From positions 2,790,001 to 2,854,000 of the forward strand of contig NZ_CP172558.1 in NCBI RefSeq assembly GCF_046530675.1: a stretch of 64,000 nucleotides of DNA, written 5' to 3'. Positions within the stretch are counted from its first letter, which is position 1. The number at the start of each line of letters is the position of its first letter. This DNA comes from Chitinibacter sp046530675 (GTDB lineage: Bacteria > Pseudomonadota > Gammaproteobacteria > Burkholderiales > Chitinibacteraceae). The position numbers and the translations under genes are program-made. Shown in pieces: positions 42,905-51,922 of the stretch. The notes under the pieces are model-generated. The model saw only the letters and a list, made by a program, of their open reading frames with translations, ran no database searches and was not told where the DNA came from.

Positions 42905-44410
42905 ATGTACGAACATCTGGAAAACGCCGCCAATACCGACAATCTGAGTCGCGTCGTTATCGAGCCGGTCTCGCGCGTCGAGGGGCATGGCAAAGTGACG
43001 CTACTGCTCGATGAAAACCGCCGTGTGCAGCAAGCGCGGCTGCATATTGTCGAGTTTCGCGGTTTCGAGCGTTTTATTCAGGGACGGCCATTTCGTGAAG
43101 TGCCAACCTTGGTGCAACGCCTGTGCGGCATTTGCCCGATCAGCCATTTGCTGGCGGCGTCCAAAGCGTGCGACCCGTTTGTACTCGGCCAGCTCGCCAT
43201 TACGCCGACGGCCGAAAAACTGCGCCGCCTCTTGCATCACGCTCAGGTATTGCAATCGAATGCGCTGCATTTTTTTCATCTGGCTTCGCCTGATCTGCTG
43301 TTCGGTTTTGACGATGATGTCGCGCACCGCAATGTGATCGGCGTATTGGCTGATGAAAAAGAACTCGGTCTGCGCGGGATTCGCATCAGAAAATACGGTC
43401 AGGAAGCAATCCGCATGCTGACCGGCAAACGCATTCATGGCACCGGATCGGCACCGGGCGGATTTTTAAAACCACTCACGCTCACCGAACGTGACGAGAT
43501 GCTGCGCGAGATCGACACCATCATTGAATGGTGCGTCGCCAGCAATGAACTGGCGCGCGATGTATTTTTGGCCAATCAACCCGAACACCTGACTTTCGGC
43601 GCAAGCGAATCGGCGTTTATGTCGCTGGTCACGCCCGATGGCGACTGCGAAATTTACGATGGCGTACTGCGCGTCAAGGATGCCAGCGGCAAGATCATCG
43701 TCGACGGCCATGATCCGGCGCGTTATCTCGACCTGATCCGCGAAGAAGTCAAACCTTGGTCGTATATGAAATTCCCGTATCTGGCGCCTTTCGGTCACGA
43801 AGCCGGTTATTACCGCGTCGGCCCCTTGGCGCGGATTAACAACGCCGACCGGATGCCGGGCGAGCGCGCCGAAGCCGCACGGCAGGAGTTTGCCGATTTT
43901 GGCTGCGGCAAGCCGGTGCAGGCGACGCTGGCGCAGCACTGGGCGCGAATGATCGATACGCTGATGTGCGCCGAAGTGATCAGGGATTTGCTGCTTGACC
44001 CCGATATACTCGGCAGCGAGCTGATGGTGCCCGACTCGACTCCGCGTACCTTGCAGCGCGAAGGCGTCGGTGTCATCGAAGCGCCGCGCGGCACGCTAAT
44101 CCATCATTACCAAATCGACGATGATGAAAACATCAGCTTTGCCAATCTGATCGTCTCGACGACGCACAATAATCGCGGCATGAACGATTCGGTTCGCGCG
44201 GTGGCCGCCGAATATTTTGATGGCCGCGACATCACCGAAGGCCTGCTCAACCGCATCGAAGTCGCGATTCGCGCCTATGACCCCTGCCTGTCGTGCGCAA
44301 CGCATGCGCTCGGACAAATGCCGCTGGTGATCGAAGCGATCAACCCGGAAGGCCAGGTGGAAAGTCGTTTGATCCGGCACGATGATGGCAAGATTAGTCA
44401 CTCATTTTGA
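42905..44410 (+). CDS. hoxH: NAD-reducing hydrogenase large subunit HoxH
   Basis: HoxH holds the nickel-iron active site for H2 oxidation or production. The 501-residue precursor has the N-terminal ligand motif RLCGICPISH (C74, C77) and the C-terminal DPCLSCATH (C461, C464). The 34-residue tail after H467 (ALGQMPLV...) is the part HoxW would cut off after nickel insertion. I start at MYEHLENAAN because GGAG lies six bases upstream; MEFTMYEH is the alternative. Confidence 0.96.
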   Translation: MYEHLENAANTDNLSRVVIEPVSRVEGHGKVTLLLDENRRVQQARLHIVEFRGFERFIQGRPFREVPTLVQRLCGICPISHLLAASKACDPFVLGQLAITPTAEKLRRLLHHAQVLQSNALHFFHLASPDLLFGFDDDVAHRNVIGVLADEKELGLRGIRIRKYGQEAIRMLTGKRIHGTGSAPGGFLKPLTLTERDEMLREIDTIIEWCVASNELARDVFLANQPEHLTFGASESAFMSLVTPDGDCEIYDGVLRVKDASGKIIVDGHDPARYLDLIREEVKPWSYMKFPYLAPFGHEAGYYRVGPLARINNADRMPGERAEAARQEFADFGCGKPVQATLAQHWARMIDTLMCAEVIRDLLLDPDILGSELMVPDSTPRTLQREGVGVIEAPRGTLIHHYQIDDDENISFANLIVSTTHNNRGMNDSVRAVAAEYFDGRDITEGLLNRIEVAIRAYDPCLSCATHALGQMPLVIEAINPEGQVESRLIRHDDGKISHSF

Positions 44411-44494
44411 ACCTCAGAGACACAGAAGCGCAGAGAAAAAATCCCAAACCAAGTTCCAACTGGAACTGCTCTGTGCCTCTGAGTCTCGGTGGTG
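44410..44494. repeat. Dispersed CACAGAG palindrome, copy 3
   Basis: A ~85-base element with left arm CCTCAGAGACACAGAAG and right arm CTCTGTGCCTCTGAGTC. It overlaps the last base of hoxH and fills the gap before hoxW. Confidence 0.8.
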
Positions 44495-44515
44495 AAAGTT
44501 TTTAAAGGATTGCTT

Positions 44516-44992
44516 ATGCCTCCCCCCATCCTCTTTTTTGGTTACGGCAACCCGGCACGCGGTGACGATGCGCTCGGCCCCATGCTGGCCGAAAAACTGT
44601 GCCGCTGGGTGAGCGAGCACGATCTGGAATCGCAGATCGAAATCCTGACCGATTTCCAGCTCAGCCCCGAACACGCTTACGATCTGGCCGGGCGCGAGCT
44701 GGTGATTTTCGCCGACGCCAGCACCAAGCTGACTGAGCCGTATCACTGGCAAACCCTCATTCCGAGCGAGCCCGTCGCCTGGGTCAGCCATGCCAGTACG
44801 CCAGCCAATCTGCTCTGGCATTGCCATACCCTACTGGGGAATATACCGAAAGCTAGCTATATACTTGCCCTGCAAGGCAATACCTTTGAATTAGGCGAAA
44901 CACTGAGCGAAATTGGCCAGCAAGCGCTCAAGCTGGGCTGGCAGCAATTGCATGATTTTATTTGCCAGCACCAATCTGCCTTGATCGAATAA
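44516..44992 (+). CDS. hoxW: Hydrogenase maturation endopeptidase HoxW
   Basis: HoxW cleaves the C-terminal tail of HoxH once nickel is in place. The 158-residue product has the family start LFFGYGNPARGDDALGP (nickel-recognition Asp) and the central IFADAST (Asp) and VSHAS (His) sites of the HyaD/HycI family. I start at MPPPIL, which has AAGGA upstream. A near-match of the GGTAT element (44838-44884) lies inside the gene, in a stretch of ATA and CTA codons unlike the rest of it. No further hox genes follow. Confidence 0.92.
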   Translation: MPPPILFFGYGNPARGDDALGPMLAEKLCRWVSEHDLESQIEILTDFQLSPEHAYDLAGRELVIFADASTKLTEPYHWQTLIPSEPVAWVSHASTPANLLWHCHTLLGNIPKASYILALQGNTFELGETLSEIGQQALKLGWQQLHDFICQHQSALIE

Positions 44993-45123
44993 ATGCTAAA
45001 AAAATATTGATAGGGCGAGCGACACGCCTTCGAGCTCGTTTCAATCAAACTTGGGCAAATAAAATTACGCCCATGACGCACAATCAGCCACAATGAATCA
45101 AACAGCATCTTCAGGGCAAATCA

Positions 45124-46161
45124 ATGCGGCGTTCATGGATTTTCAGCTTGATCCTTATTACAGCACTGACGGGTTTTGGCCTCTGGTATCGCTATTCACC
45201 ATTGGAAGTGGCCGTCATTGCGCCCAGCCGTGGCGCGGCGATTGACGCCATTTATGCGACTGGTGTAATCGAACCCAGTGTTCTGCTGCCGATTGCACCG
45301 CGGGTCAACGGCCATATCAGCAGAATCAATGTCGTCGAAGGTCAAAGCGTTCGCAAAGGCGATTTGCTGATTCAGCTTGAAGCACTCGATGCCGCGCGCA
45401 CCGTCGATGAACAGGCCGCCCGCGCCCGCTATGCCGAACAGCAGCAGCGCCGTACTGCGTCCTTGGTGGCACAGGGGTTTTATTCCGGCGCCGAGCTCGA
45501 TCGCGTCACAGCCGAAGCCAATGCCACGCAAGCCGCGCTGCGCCGTGCCAAGGCATTACAAAACTTCACCACGCTACACGCTCCCGCCGACGGCATCATT
45601 TTGCGCCGCGACGCCGAGACAGGTCAGTTTGTGAACTCAGGACAGGTGCTGCTGACGATGTCGTGCTGCGCGCCACTGCGCGTCAGCGCCGAAGTCGATG
45701 AAGAAGACATCCCACAAGTCACAATCGGCCAGCAAGTTGTATTGCGAATTCCGGCATTTCCGCAACGCGTCATCGACGGCCACGTTGATGCGATCACGCC
45801 CAAGGGCGACCCGGTCTCGCGCAGCTACCGCGTGCGGATTGCGCTGGCTGATTCCGCAACCAAAGATTTGCGAGTCGGCATGACGGCCGAAGCCAATCTG
45901 ATCGTGCAACAGAAAAACAATGCACTGCTGATCCCCAGCTACACGGTACAAGACGGCAAGGTCTGGCTGATCGACAATGGCCGGTTTAGGCAAGTGGCAG
46001 TCAAACTCGGCATTGTCGGTGCAGGCAAAAGCGAAGTGCTGGCCGGATTGCCAGCCGACGCCAAATTGGTCTGGCCAACACCTAAGGGTATACGGTCAGA
46101 ACGCAAAGCCAGCATAGCCCCAGAAGCAATACCTGGTGCCGTATCTAAGGGCACACCGTAA
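45124..46161 (+). CDS. HlyD-type membrane fusion protein of an ABC exporter
   Basis: A periplasmic adaptor anchored by one N-terminal helix (WIFSLILITALTGFGLWY). The 345-residue product has the lipoyl halves (IAPRVNGHISRINVVEGQSVRKGDLLI and APADGIILRRDAETGQFV), an alpha-hairpin between them, and a beta-barrel domain. It belongs to the MacA-like group and is followed by an FtsX-type permease and an ATPase. There is no outer-membrane factor gene here. The last ~25 residues (from TPKGIRSE) coincide with an exact GGTAT-N37-ATACC element and look poorly conserved. Confidence 0.88.
   Translation: MRRSWIFSLILITALTGFGLWYRYSPLEVAVIAPSRGAAIDAIYATGVIEPSVLLPIAPRVNGHISRINVVEGQSVRKGDLLIQLEALDAARTVDEQAARARYAEQQQRRTASLVAQGFYSGAELDRVTAEANATQAALRRAKALQNFTTLHAPADGIILRRDAETGQFVNSGQVLLTMSCCAPLRVSAEVDEEDIPQVTIGQQVVLRIPAFPQRVIDGHVDAITPKGDPVSRSYRVRIALADSATKDLRVGMTAEANLIVQQKNNALLIPSYTVQDGKVWLIDNGRFRQVAVKLGIVGAGKSEVLAGLPADAKLVWPTPKGIRSERKASIAPEAIPGAVSKGTP
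46087..46133. repeat. GGTAT-N37-ATACC element, exact copy at the end of the adaptor gene
   Basis: GGTAT at 46087-46091 and ATACC at 46129-46133, in coding sequence. Read on the minus strand it begins GGTATTGC and ends ATACCCT. The codons here include ATA, AGC-ATA and GCA-ATA, rarer in the rest of the gene. Confidence 0.75.
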
Positions 46162-47441
46162 TGCGTCCACGATTTGGGCAATTTTTCGTCCTGCTCTCCA
46201 TCGCCCGCACCCATCTGACCAGCCGCTTGCGCGCAACGCTGGTGTCTTTGGGCGGCGTGGTGCTCGGTGTGGCGTTTTTTCTGGCCGTTTCGGCGCTGAT
46301 GCAAGGCTCGGAAAAAGACTTTATCAAACGGCTGATCGACAGCAGTCCGCATATCACGATTTCCGATGAAAACCGCAATCCGGCGCCGCAAGCGGCTGAT
46401 TTGCGCTGGCCGGATGCAGCAGTCGCCATTCGGCACGCCAAACCGCCCAACGAAACGCGCGGCATTCGAAGTTATCAGCAAAAATTGGCGTATATGCAAG
46501 CACTTGATGGCGTCAAAGTCGCGCCGGTGCTGGTCGGCTCGGCGGTGCTGCAATTTGCCGGTCGTCAGCAAGGCGTCTCGCTGTCCGGCGTCGTGCCATC
46601 GCTGATGCGTGAAGTGTCGTTTCTGCAGGACAAATTCATTGCGGGCGAGCTGGCCTCGCTCGATAGCGAACCAGGTGGCATCATTATCGGCGAAAAGCTC
46701 GCGCAAAAATTCAGCCTGCGTCTGGGTAGTACGATCAGTGTGACGGTCAGCTCAGACAATGCCAGAGAAAACAGCGCCCATTCGCTGCGTGTCGTCGGCA
46801 TTTTCCGCTCTGGCAACTCGGGCTACGATGAAACCCAGACTTTTGTTCTGCTCAAACAGGCGCAAGCTTTGCTCGAGCGCCCGCAGCGAATTAACCGCTT
46901 TATTCTGCAACTGAAAGACCCGTATCAGGCACGCGAGCTGGCAGGCCAACTCGAAACTGCGCTGGGCTATAAAGCGGTATCGTGGCTGGAAGCATCGGAA
47001 GATATTCTGAGCCTGCTGATTGTGCGTAACCTGATCATGTTCAGCGTCGTCGGCGCGATTCTGGTCGTTGCCTCGTTCGGCATTTACAACACGATTTCAA
47101 CTTTCGTGATCGAGAAAACCCGCGACATTGCGATTCTGAAAGCAATGGGTTTTCACGCCAATGATGTCTTGCTGATTTTTTTGCTTGAAGGATTGATGAT
47201 CGGCGTCATCGGCAGCCTGATCGGTTTGCTGTTCGGCGCTGGTTTGATGCAGGGTTTGAGCATGGTCGAAATCAAGCCGCCCGGCGCGAGCCAGCTGACC
47301 AATCTGCCGGTCTGGTGGGGTAGCCAGCAATTTATCATTGCAGCAGGCTTTGCCCTTGCTTCGTGCCTGGCTGCATCCTATTTGCCAGCACGCCGCGCCA
47401 GCCGCCTTCATCCCGTTGACGTATTGCGAGGTGCAACATGA
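46161..47441 (+). CDS. FtsX/MacB-type ABC exporter permease
   Basis: A 426-residue inner-membrane protein with the MacB-PCD layout: helix 1 (LRATLVSLGGVVLGVAFFLAVSAL), a large periplasmic domain (~residues 50-270), then three helices (IMFSVVGAILVVASFGIYNTIS; LLIFLLEGLMIGVIGSLIGLLFGAGL; FIIAAGFALASCLAASYLPARRAS). The end (PARRASRLHPVDVLRGA) is typical of FtsX-domain permeases. Its start overlaps the adaptor stop (TAATG). No ATPase domain is fused; the ATPase gene is 172 bases downstream. The substrate is unknown. Confidence 0.9.
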   Translation: MRPRFGQFFVLLSIARTHLTSRLRATLVSLGGVVLGVAFFLAVSALMQGSEKDFIKRLIDSSPHITISDENRNPAPQAADLRWPDAAVAIRHAKPPNETRGIRSYQQKLAYMQALDGVKVAPVLVGSAVLQFAGRQQGVSLSGVVPSLMREVSFLQDKFIAGELASLDSEPGGIIIGEKLAQKFSLRLGSTISVTVSSDNARENSAHSLRVVGIFRSGNSGYDETQTFVLLKQAQALLERPQRINRFILQLKDPYQARELAGQLETALGYKAVSWLEASEDILSLLIVRNLIMFSVVGAILVVASFGIYNTISTFVIEKTRDIAILKAMGFHANDVLLIFLLEGLMIGVIGSLIGLLFGAGLMQGLSMVEIKPPGASQLTNLPVWWGSQQFIIAAGFALASCLAASYLPARRASRLHPVDVLRGAT

Positions 47442-47613
47442 TGAAAATCTACTGCGCCGCAACAATACTGCCTCGACGTCAATACACCTTCGGCGAGTTG
47501 CTCGCTCAAACCTCGATGATCTATTCGATCTATCTTCGGCCTTCGCTGCGACTCTTGGTTGTCTTTGTGCCTCTCGCTACGGTTTTCTTGGATTTCATTT
47601 ATGAGATAAAAAT

Positions 47614-48327
47614 ATGAGTTCCAGTATGCTGCGTGCGCAAAATCTGTTCCGCCAGATTCCCGGCGAAGTACCGGTGACACTGGTCGATGATGTCTCGCTC
47701 GATATCCACGCCGGTGAGTTTGTCTGCATCATGGGGCCTTCCGGCTCGGGAAAATCATCGTTGCTGTATTTGCTGGGGCTACTTGATATGCCCGATCAGG
47801 GCACAATCTGGCTCGACGGCGTTCAGACCGGCAATTTGAATGAAGAACAGCTGGCCCGGCAGCGACTGCAAAGTCTCGGCTATGTCTTCCAGTTTCACTT
47901 CCTGCTCGCCGAATTTACCGTACGCGACAATGTCATGCTGCCCATGCGCAAACTGGCGCAATTGTCCGATGCTGAGATGCTTGAACGCACTCAGCATTTA
48001 CTTGAACAACTAGGAATGCAAGATCAGGCGCACAAACATCCGCATCAGCTCTCCGGTGGCCAGCGCCAGCGCGCCGCGATTGCCCGTGCACTAGCTAATG
48101 AGCCGAAAATCATTCTGGCCGATGAGCCGACCGGCAATCTTGATTCGGCTTCGGCAGAAAATGTCCGTGAAATCCTGAAAAATCTGGCGCATCAAATGGG
48201 GAAAACGGTGATTGCAGTCACGCATGATCCGCAATTTGCCGCTGCAGCCGATGCACGGATTGGTATTGTCGATGGCAAAATCAATGCAGATTGGCTGAAT
48301 CAATCCACAAAACGCCTGATAATTTAA
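47614..48327 (+). CDS. LolD/MacB-type ABC transporter ATPase
   Basis: A 237-residue ATPase that powers the exporter encoded just upstream. It has Walker A GPSGSGKSS, Q-loop YVFQFHFLLAEFTV, signature LSGGQRQR, Walker B IILADEPTGNLDS, and the H-loop AVTHDPQ. The 172-base gap from the permease gene has no gene and a degenerate CTTTGTGCCTCTCG stretch that recalls the CACAGAG repeat. Its stop codon overlaps the convergent stop of the solute-binding protein gene by four bases. Confidence 0.92.
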   Translation: MSSSMLRAQNLFRQIPGEVPVTLVDDVSLDIHAGEFVCIMGPSGSGKSSLLYLLGLLDMPDQGTIWLDGVQTGNLNEEQLARQRLQSLGYVFQFHFLLAEFTVRDNVMLPMRKLAQLSDAEMLERTQHLLEQLGMQDQAHKHPHQLSGGQRQRAAIARALANEPKIILADEPTGNLDSASAENVREILKNLAHQMGKTVIAVTHDPQFAAAADARIGIVDGKINADWLNQSTKRLII

Positions 48328-49157
48328 GGTGCCGCGCTGGGTGGCTGATAGCGGTGTAAGCCCTGTAGGACCCAGGCTGGGTAGATTTTTTCGTATTGTT
48401 GCCAGAATGTTTTGTTCTGAAACTGTTTGACCAGCTCTTTACGTAACAAATTGCGATCTGCTGGGCTAAGCCGGGTTAATGAGAGATAAGGACCGGCCTT
48501 GATTTCAGGAATAGCGGGCAACTGGATGACTTTGAGCTTGTTTTGATCGAGCGGCGTTTCCTGCAAACCCAGATACAAAGTCGATGTAATCATCAGCGCG
48601 GCATTGCCGTAGCCCGCCTTGAACTTGCGCAGAATAATGCTCGGCTCGGTCACTTCTTCCAGCACCTCGCGCTCACGTAAACGCTTGAGTAAGTGTTGGT
48701 ATTCGGGCACATCATAAGACGAGCCACGCACAACGTTGACCTTTAATTGCCCCTGCTCCAGCGCCCGTAGCGGATCGGCGGGCACTGAGCCATACAGCAC
48801 CAGTGCGACTCTCCCGGTTACCACCGGAATCAGTTCTCCGGCCTGATTCAGACTTGAGCGCTCAATTGCGATCGGCAATAAATCGACATCATGGCTGGTG
48901 CTGAACATGTACAAAGAACGGACAAAAGGCGCAACCACGTACTCGAACTTGCAACCAGTGCGGCGGCTGATTTCGCGCAAACCATCGATATAAATCCCGC
49001 CAGTAACCTGTCCATTTACAATGGTTACTGATGAGGTAATTGGACTAACACCCACCTTGATTGGGCGCGAACAAGCCTGAGCTGCGCCCCAACTGACCAT
49101 AAGGCATATGGTGATCAGCGCTTGAAATCGCCATCCCCGATTGCAATTGATCGACAT
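48324..49157 (-). CDS. Periplasmic solute-binding protein (family 3-like)
   Basis: A 277-residue exported protein. It starts with a signal peptide ending GAAQAC, so it could be a lipoprotein or a periplasmic protein. The fold is of the SBP_bac_3 type (IKVGVSPITSS...YIDGLREISRRTGCKFEYVVAPFVRSLYMFSTSHDVDLLPI), which in similar chromosomal orphans often serves as a sensor-like or unlinked binding protein. I start at MSINCNRG because GAGGAG lies five bases upstream; the frame runs 23 codons further. No transport genes are next to it and the ligand is unknown. Confidence 0.82.
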   Translation of the reverse strand: MSINCNRGWRFQALITICLMVSWGAAQACSRPIKVGVSPITSSVTIVNGQVTGGIYIDGLREISRRTGCKFEYVVAPFVRSLYMFSTSHDVDLLPIAIERSSLNQAGELIPVVTGRVALVLYGSVPADPLRALEQGQLKVNVVRGSSYDVPEYQHLLKRLREREVLEEVTEPSIILRKFKAGYGNAALMITSTLYLGLQETPLDQNKLKVIQLPAIPEIKAGPYLSLTRLSPADRNLLRKELVKQFQNKTFWQQYEKIYPAWVLQGLHRYQPPSAAP

Positions 49158-49264
49158 TGATTCTCCTCGCCCTCTGAACATATTTTTATCTTGGCCGTTC
49201 CAGCATAGCTCAGTGCTACTGCGCAAAAAATCTTCTGCTTAAGCAAGTTATATGTTCAGCAAAA

Positions 49265-49288
49265 CAAAACCCGCATTTGCGGGTTTTG
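49265..49288 (-). terminator. Probable terminator downstream of ppsA
   Basis: A perfect 11-bp stem (CAAAACCCGCA/TGCGGGTTTTG) with a two-base loop, followed on the minus strand by TTTTG. It lies ~70 bases past the ppsA stop. The stem with its A and T ends could work in both directions. Confidence 0.75.
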
Positions 49289-49307
49289 AATACAGATACA
49301 TCCACCA

Positions 49308-49354
49308 GGTATTTCATTGCGGGCAATACCTAACAAGATCCGCAATGGAATACC
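49308..49354. repeat. GGTAT-N37-ATACC element, exact copy at the ppsA end
   Basis: Here the arms reach 15 positions with one mismatch (GGTATTTCATTGCGG and its complement), so this copy is also a hairpin. The right end ATACCCC touches the ppsA stop codon (49356-49358). Confidence 0.78.
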
Positions 49355-49355
49355 C

Positions 49356-51728
49356 CTATTGCTTGCCGCCCTTGGCGAGAAATAGCCAGGTTTCAATCAC
49401 GGTATCGGGGTTCAGCGAAATCGTTTCAATTCCCTCTTCGACCAGCCATTGTGCAAAATCGGGATGATCCGATGGCCCCTGACCACAGATGCCGACGTAT
49501 TTGCCCAGCTTGCGGCAGGCTTTAATCGACATGCTGAGCATGGCTTTGACTGCTTCATTGCGTTCGTCAAAGCTGGCTGAAACCGGCCCACCCGAATCGC
49601 GGTCAATCCCGAGCGTCAGCTGCGTCATATCGTTCGAGCCAATCGAGAAACCGTCGAAATATTGCAGGAATTGTTCGGCCAAGACTGCATTGGCCGGGAT
49701 TTCACACATCATAATCACGCGCAAGCCATTCTCGCCGCGTTTGAGGCCATTGCGTTCGAGCAGTTCAATCACGCATTCAGCTTCTTTCAAGGTGCGAACG
49801 AAAGGAATCATCACTTCGACATTGGTCAAACCCATCACATCGCGCACTTTTTTCACCGCACGACATTCAAGTTCGAAACAGTCACGGAACGATTTATCAA
49901 CATAGCGCGCCGCGCCACGGAAACCGATCATCGGGTTTTCTTCATGCGGCTCGTACTCACTGCCGCCGATCAAATTGGCGTATTCATTCGATTTAAAATC
50001 GGACAAGCGCACAATGACTTTTTTCGGGTAAAACGCCGCACCCAAAGTCGCAATGCCTTCGGCAATTTTGTCGATATAAAAATCAACCGCCGAGCGATAG
50101 CCTGCGATGCGCTCTTCCACTTGGGTTTTGAGCGGCTCGGCCAGATTTGGATACGCCAGCAGCGCTTTCGGGTGGATACCAATCATGCGATTGATGATAA
50201 ATTCCAGCCGCGCCAAGCCAACACCTTCATTTGGTAATTGGGCAAATTCAAACGCCAGCTCGGGGTTGCCAACGTTCATCATCAATTTGACCGGCGCTTT
50301 AGGCAGCGTCGTCAGTGACACGTCCATTTTTTCAAACTTGAGCAAGCCAGCATAGACATTGCCGGTATCGCCTTCGGCGCAAGAAACGGTGACCTCATCA
50401 CCATCGCGCAGCGCTCGTGTTGCGTCACCGCAACCGACGACGGCGGGTACACCCAGCTCGCGCGCGATAATCGCCGCGTGACATGTACGGCCACCACGAT
50501 TCGTCACAATGGCCGACGCGCGTTTCATCACCGGCTCCCAGTCCGGGTCGGTCATGTCGGACACCAGCACATCGCCCGGCTGAACGCGATCCATTTCCGA
50601 GACATCGCGGATAATCCGCACGCGGCCTTGACCGATTTTCTGGCCAATCGCGCGGCCTTCAGTCAGCACTTCACCGCTTTCCAACATGCGGAATTTGCTG
50701 AGTTTCTCATTGCCCGCTTCTTGCGATTTCACCGTTTCAGGGCGCGCTTGCAGGATGTAAAGCTTGCCGTCGATGCCGTCTCGACCCCACTCGACGTCCA
50801 TCGGGCGGCCATAGTGTTCTTCAATAATCAGCGCGTAGCGCGCCAACTCTTGCACTTCATCGTCGGAAATCGAAAAGCGGCGGCGATCTGCCTGCGGCAC
50901 ATCAATCGTGCGCACTGATTTACCAGCGACCGACTCGGTATCAAACTCCATTTTCAACGCTTTACCGCCCAGATGGCGGCGAACAATCGCCGGACGACCA
51001 GCGCGCAACGTGGGTTTATGCACAAAAAACTCATCCGGATTCACCGCGCCCTGCACCACCGTTTCACCCAGACCATACGACGCAGTGACAAACACGACCT
51101 GATCAAACCCTGATTCGGTATCAATCGTGAACAGCACGCCCGCAGCGCCTTTGTCCGAGCGAACCATGCGCTGAATCCCGGCCGACAGTGCGACGATTTT
51201 GTGATCGAAACCTTTGTGTACGCGATACGCAATCGCGCGGTCGTTATACAGTGAAGCAAAAACTTGCTTCATCGCGTCAACGACATTCTGATAGCCAACG
51301 ATATTGAGGAAAGTTTCCTGCTGGCCGGCGAACGACGCGTCAGGCAAGTCTTCGGCGGTTGCCGACGAACGAACAGCGACGGTGACATTGTCGCCGAGCT
51401 TGGCGTAATGCTCGGCAAGCTCATTTTCTAATTGTTGCGGCAAAGGCGTTGCCATAATCCAGTCGCGGATCTGCTTGCCGGTCGCCGCCAGCGCTTTGAC
51501 ATCATCAACATCGAGCGTTGCCAGAGCCGCATCAATCCGATCAGCCAGACCTTGGTGCGCCAAAAATACGCGATACGCTTGTGCAGTCGTCGCAAAACCG
51601 CCAGGGACGCGAACGCCTTTTTCGCTCAGTTGCGAAATCATTTCGCCCAGTGATGCATTTTTACCACCAACCTGCTCGACATCGCTCATCCGTAATTGAG
51701 CGAAATCAATCACATATTTTTCAGTCAT
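49356..51728 (-). CDS. ppsA: Phosphoenolpyruvate synthase
   Basis: PpsA makes PEP from pyruvate and ATP for gluconeogenesis. The ~790-residue product has the three family domains: N-terminal ATP-grasp (GGKNASLGEMISQL, VRSSATAEDLPDASFAGQQETFLN), the central swivelling domain with the phospho-His motif GGRTCHAAIIARELGVPAVVG (near residue 420), and the C-terminal PEP/pyruvate barrel (GSNDMTQLTLGIDRDSG, CGQGPSDHP). I start at MTEKYVID, with AGGGG upstream. It is divergent from ppsR. Confidence 0.97.
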   Translation of the reverse strand: MTEKYVIDFAQLRMSDVEQVGGKNASLGEMISQLSEKGVRVPGGFATTAQAYRVFLAHQGLADRIDAALATLDVDDVKALAATGKQIRDWIMATPLPQQLENELAEHYAKLGDNVTVAVRSSATAEDLPDASFAGQQETFLNIVGYQNVVDAMKQVFASLYNDRAIAYRVHKGFDHKIVALSAGIQRMVRSDKGAAGVLFTIDTESGFDQVVFVTASYGLGETVVQGAVNPDEFFVHKPTLRAGRPAIVRRHLGGKALKMEFDTESVAGKSVRTIDVPQADRRRFSISDDEVQELARYALIIEEHYGRPMDVEWGRDGIDGKLYILQARPETVKSQEAGNEKLSKFRMLESGEVLTEGRAIGQKIGQGRVRIIRDVSEMDRVQPGDVLVSDMTDPDWEPVMKRASAIVTNRGGRTCHAAIIARELGVPAVVGCGDATRALRDGDEVTVSCAEGDTGNVYAGLLKFEKMDVSLTTLPKAPVKLMMNVGNPELAFEFAQLPNEGVGLARLEFIINRMIGIHPKALLAYPNLAEPLKTQVEERIAGYRSAVDFYIDKIAEGIATLGAAFYPKKVIVRLSDFKSNEYANLIGGSEYEPHEENPMIGFRGAARYVDKSFRDCFELECRAVKKVRDVMGLTNVEVMIPFVRTLKEAECVIELLERNGLKRGENGLRVIMMCEIPANAVLAEQFLQYFDGFSIGSNDMTQLTLGIDRDSGGPVSASFDERNEAVKAMLSMSIKACRKLGKYVGICGQGPSDHPDFAQWLVEEGIETISLNPDTVIETWLFLAKGGKQ

Positions 51729-51922
51729 ATTTGCCAGCCCCTCAGTCACGAAACTTGTCATTTATTGCTGCACTGCAACCAGACTCTAAGCATAGTTGTT
51801 CAGGCCGCAAATGAGTATTTATATGTACTGGTTTTCCCTGCAATGCACGCTTATGCTGGGTTCTGCTGGAGTCAGTTTACGAGCACCAAATCGACGCAGC
51901 CAGAAAACAAGGGAGAAACACC

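Noticed and set aside
47442..47613. A small gene between the ABC permease and ATPase genes
   Set aside because: Frames on both strands are short and overlap neighbouring genes; the codon pattern is not gene-like.
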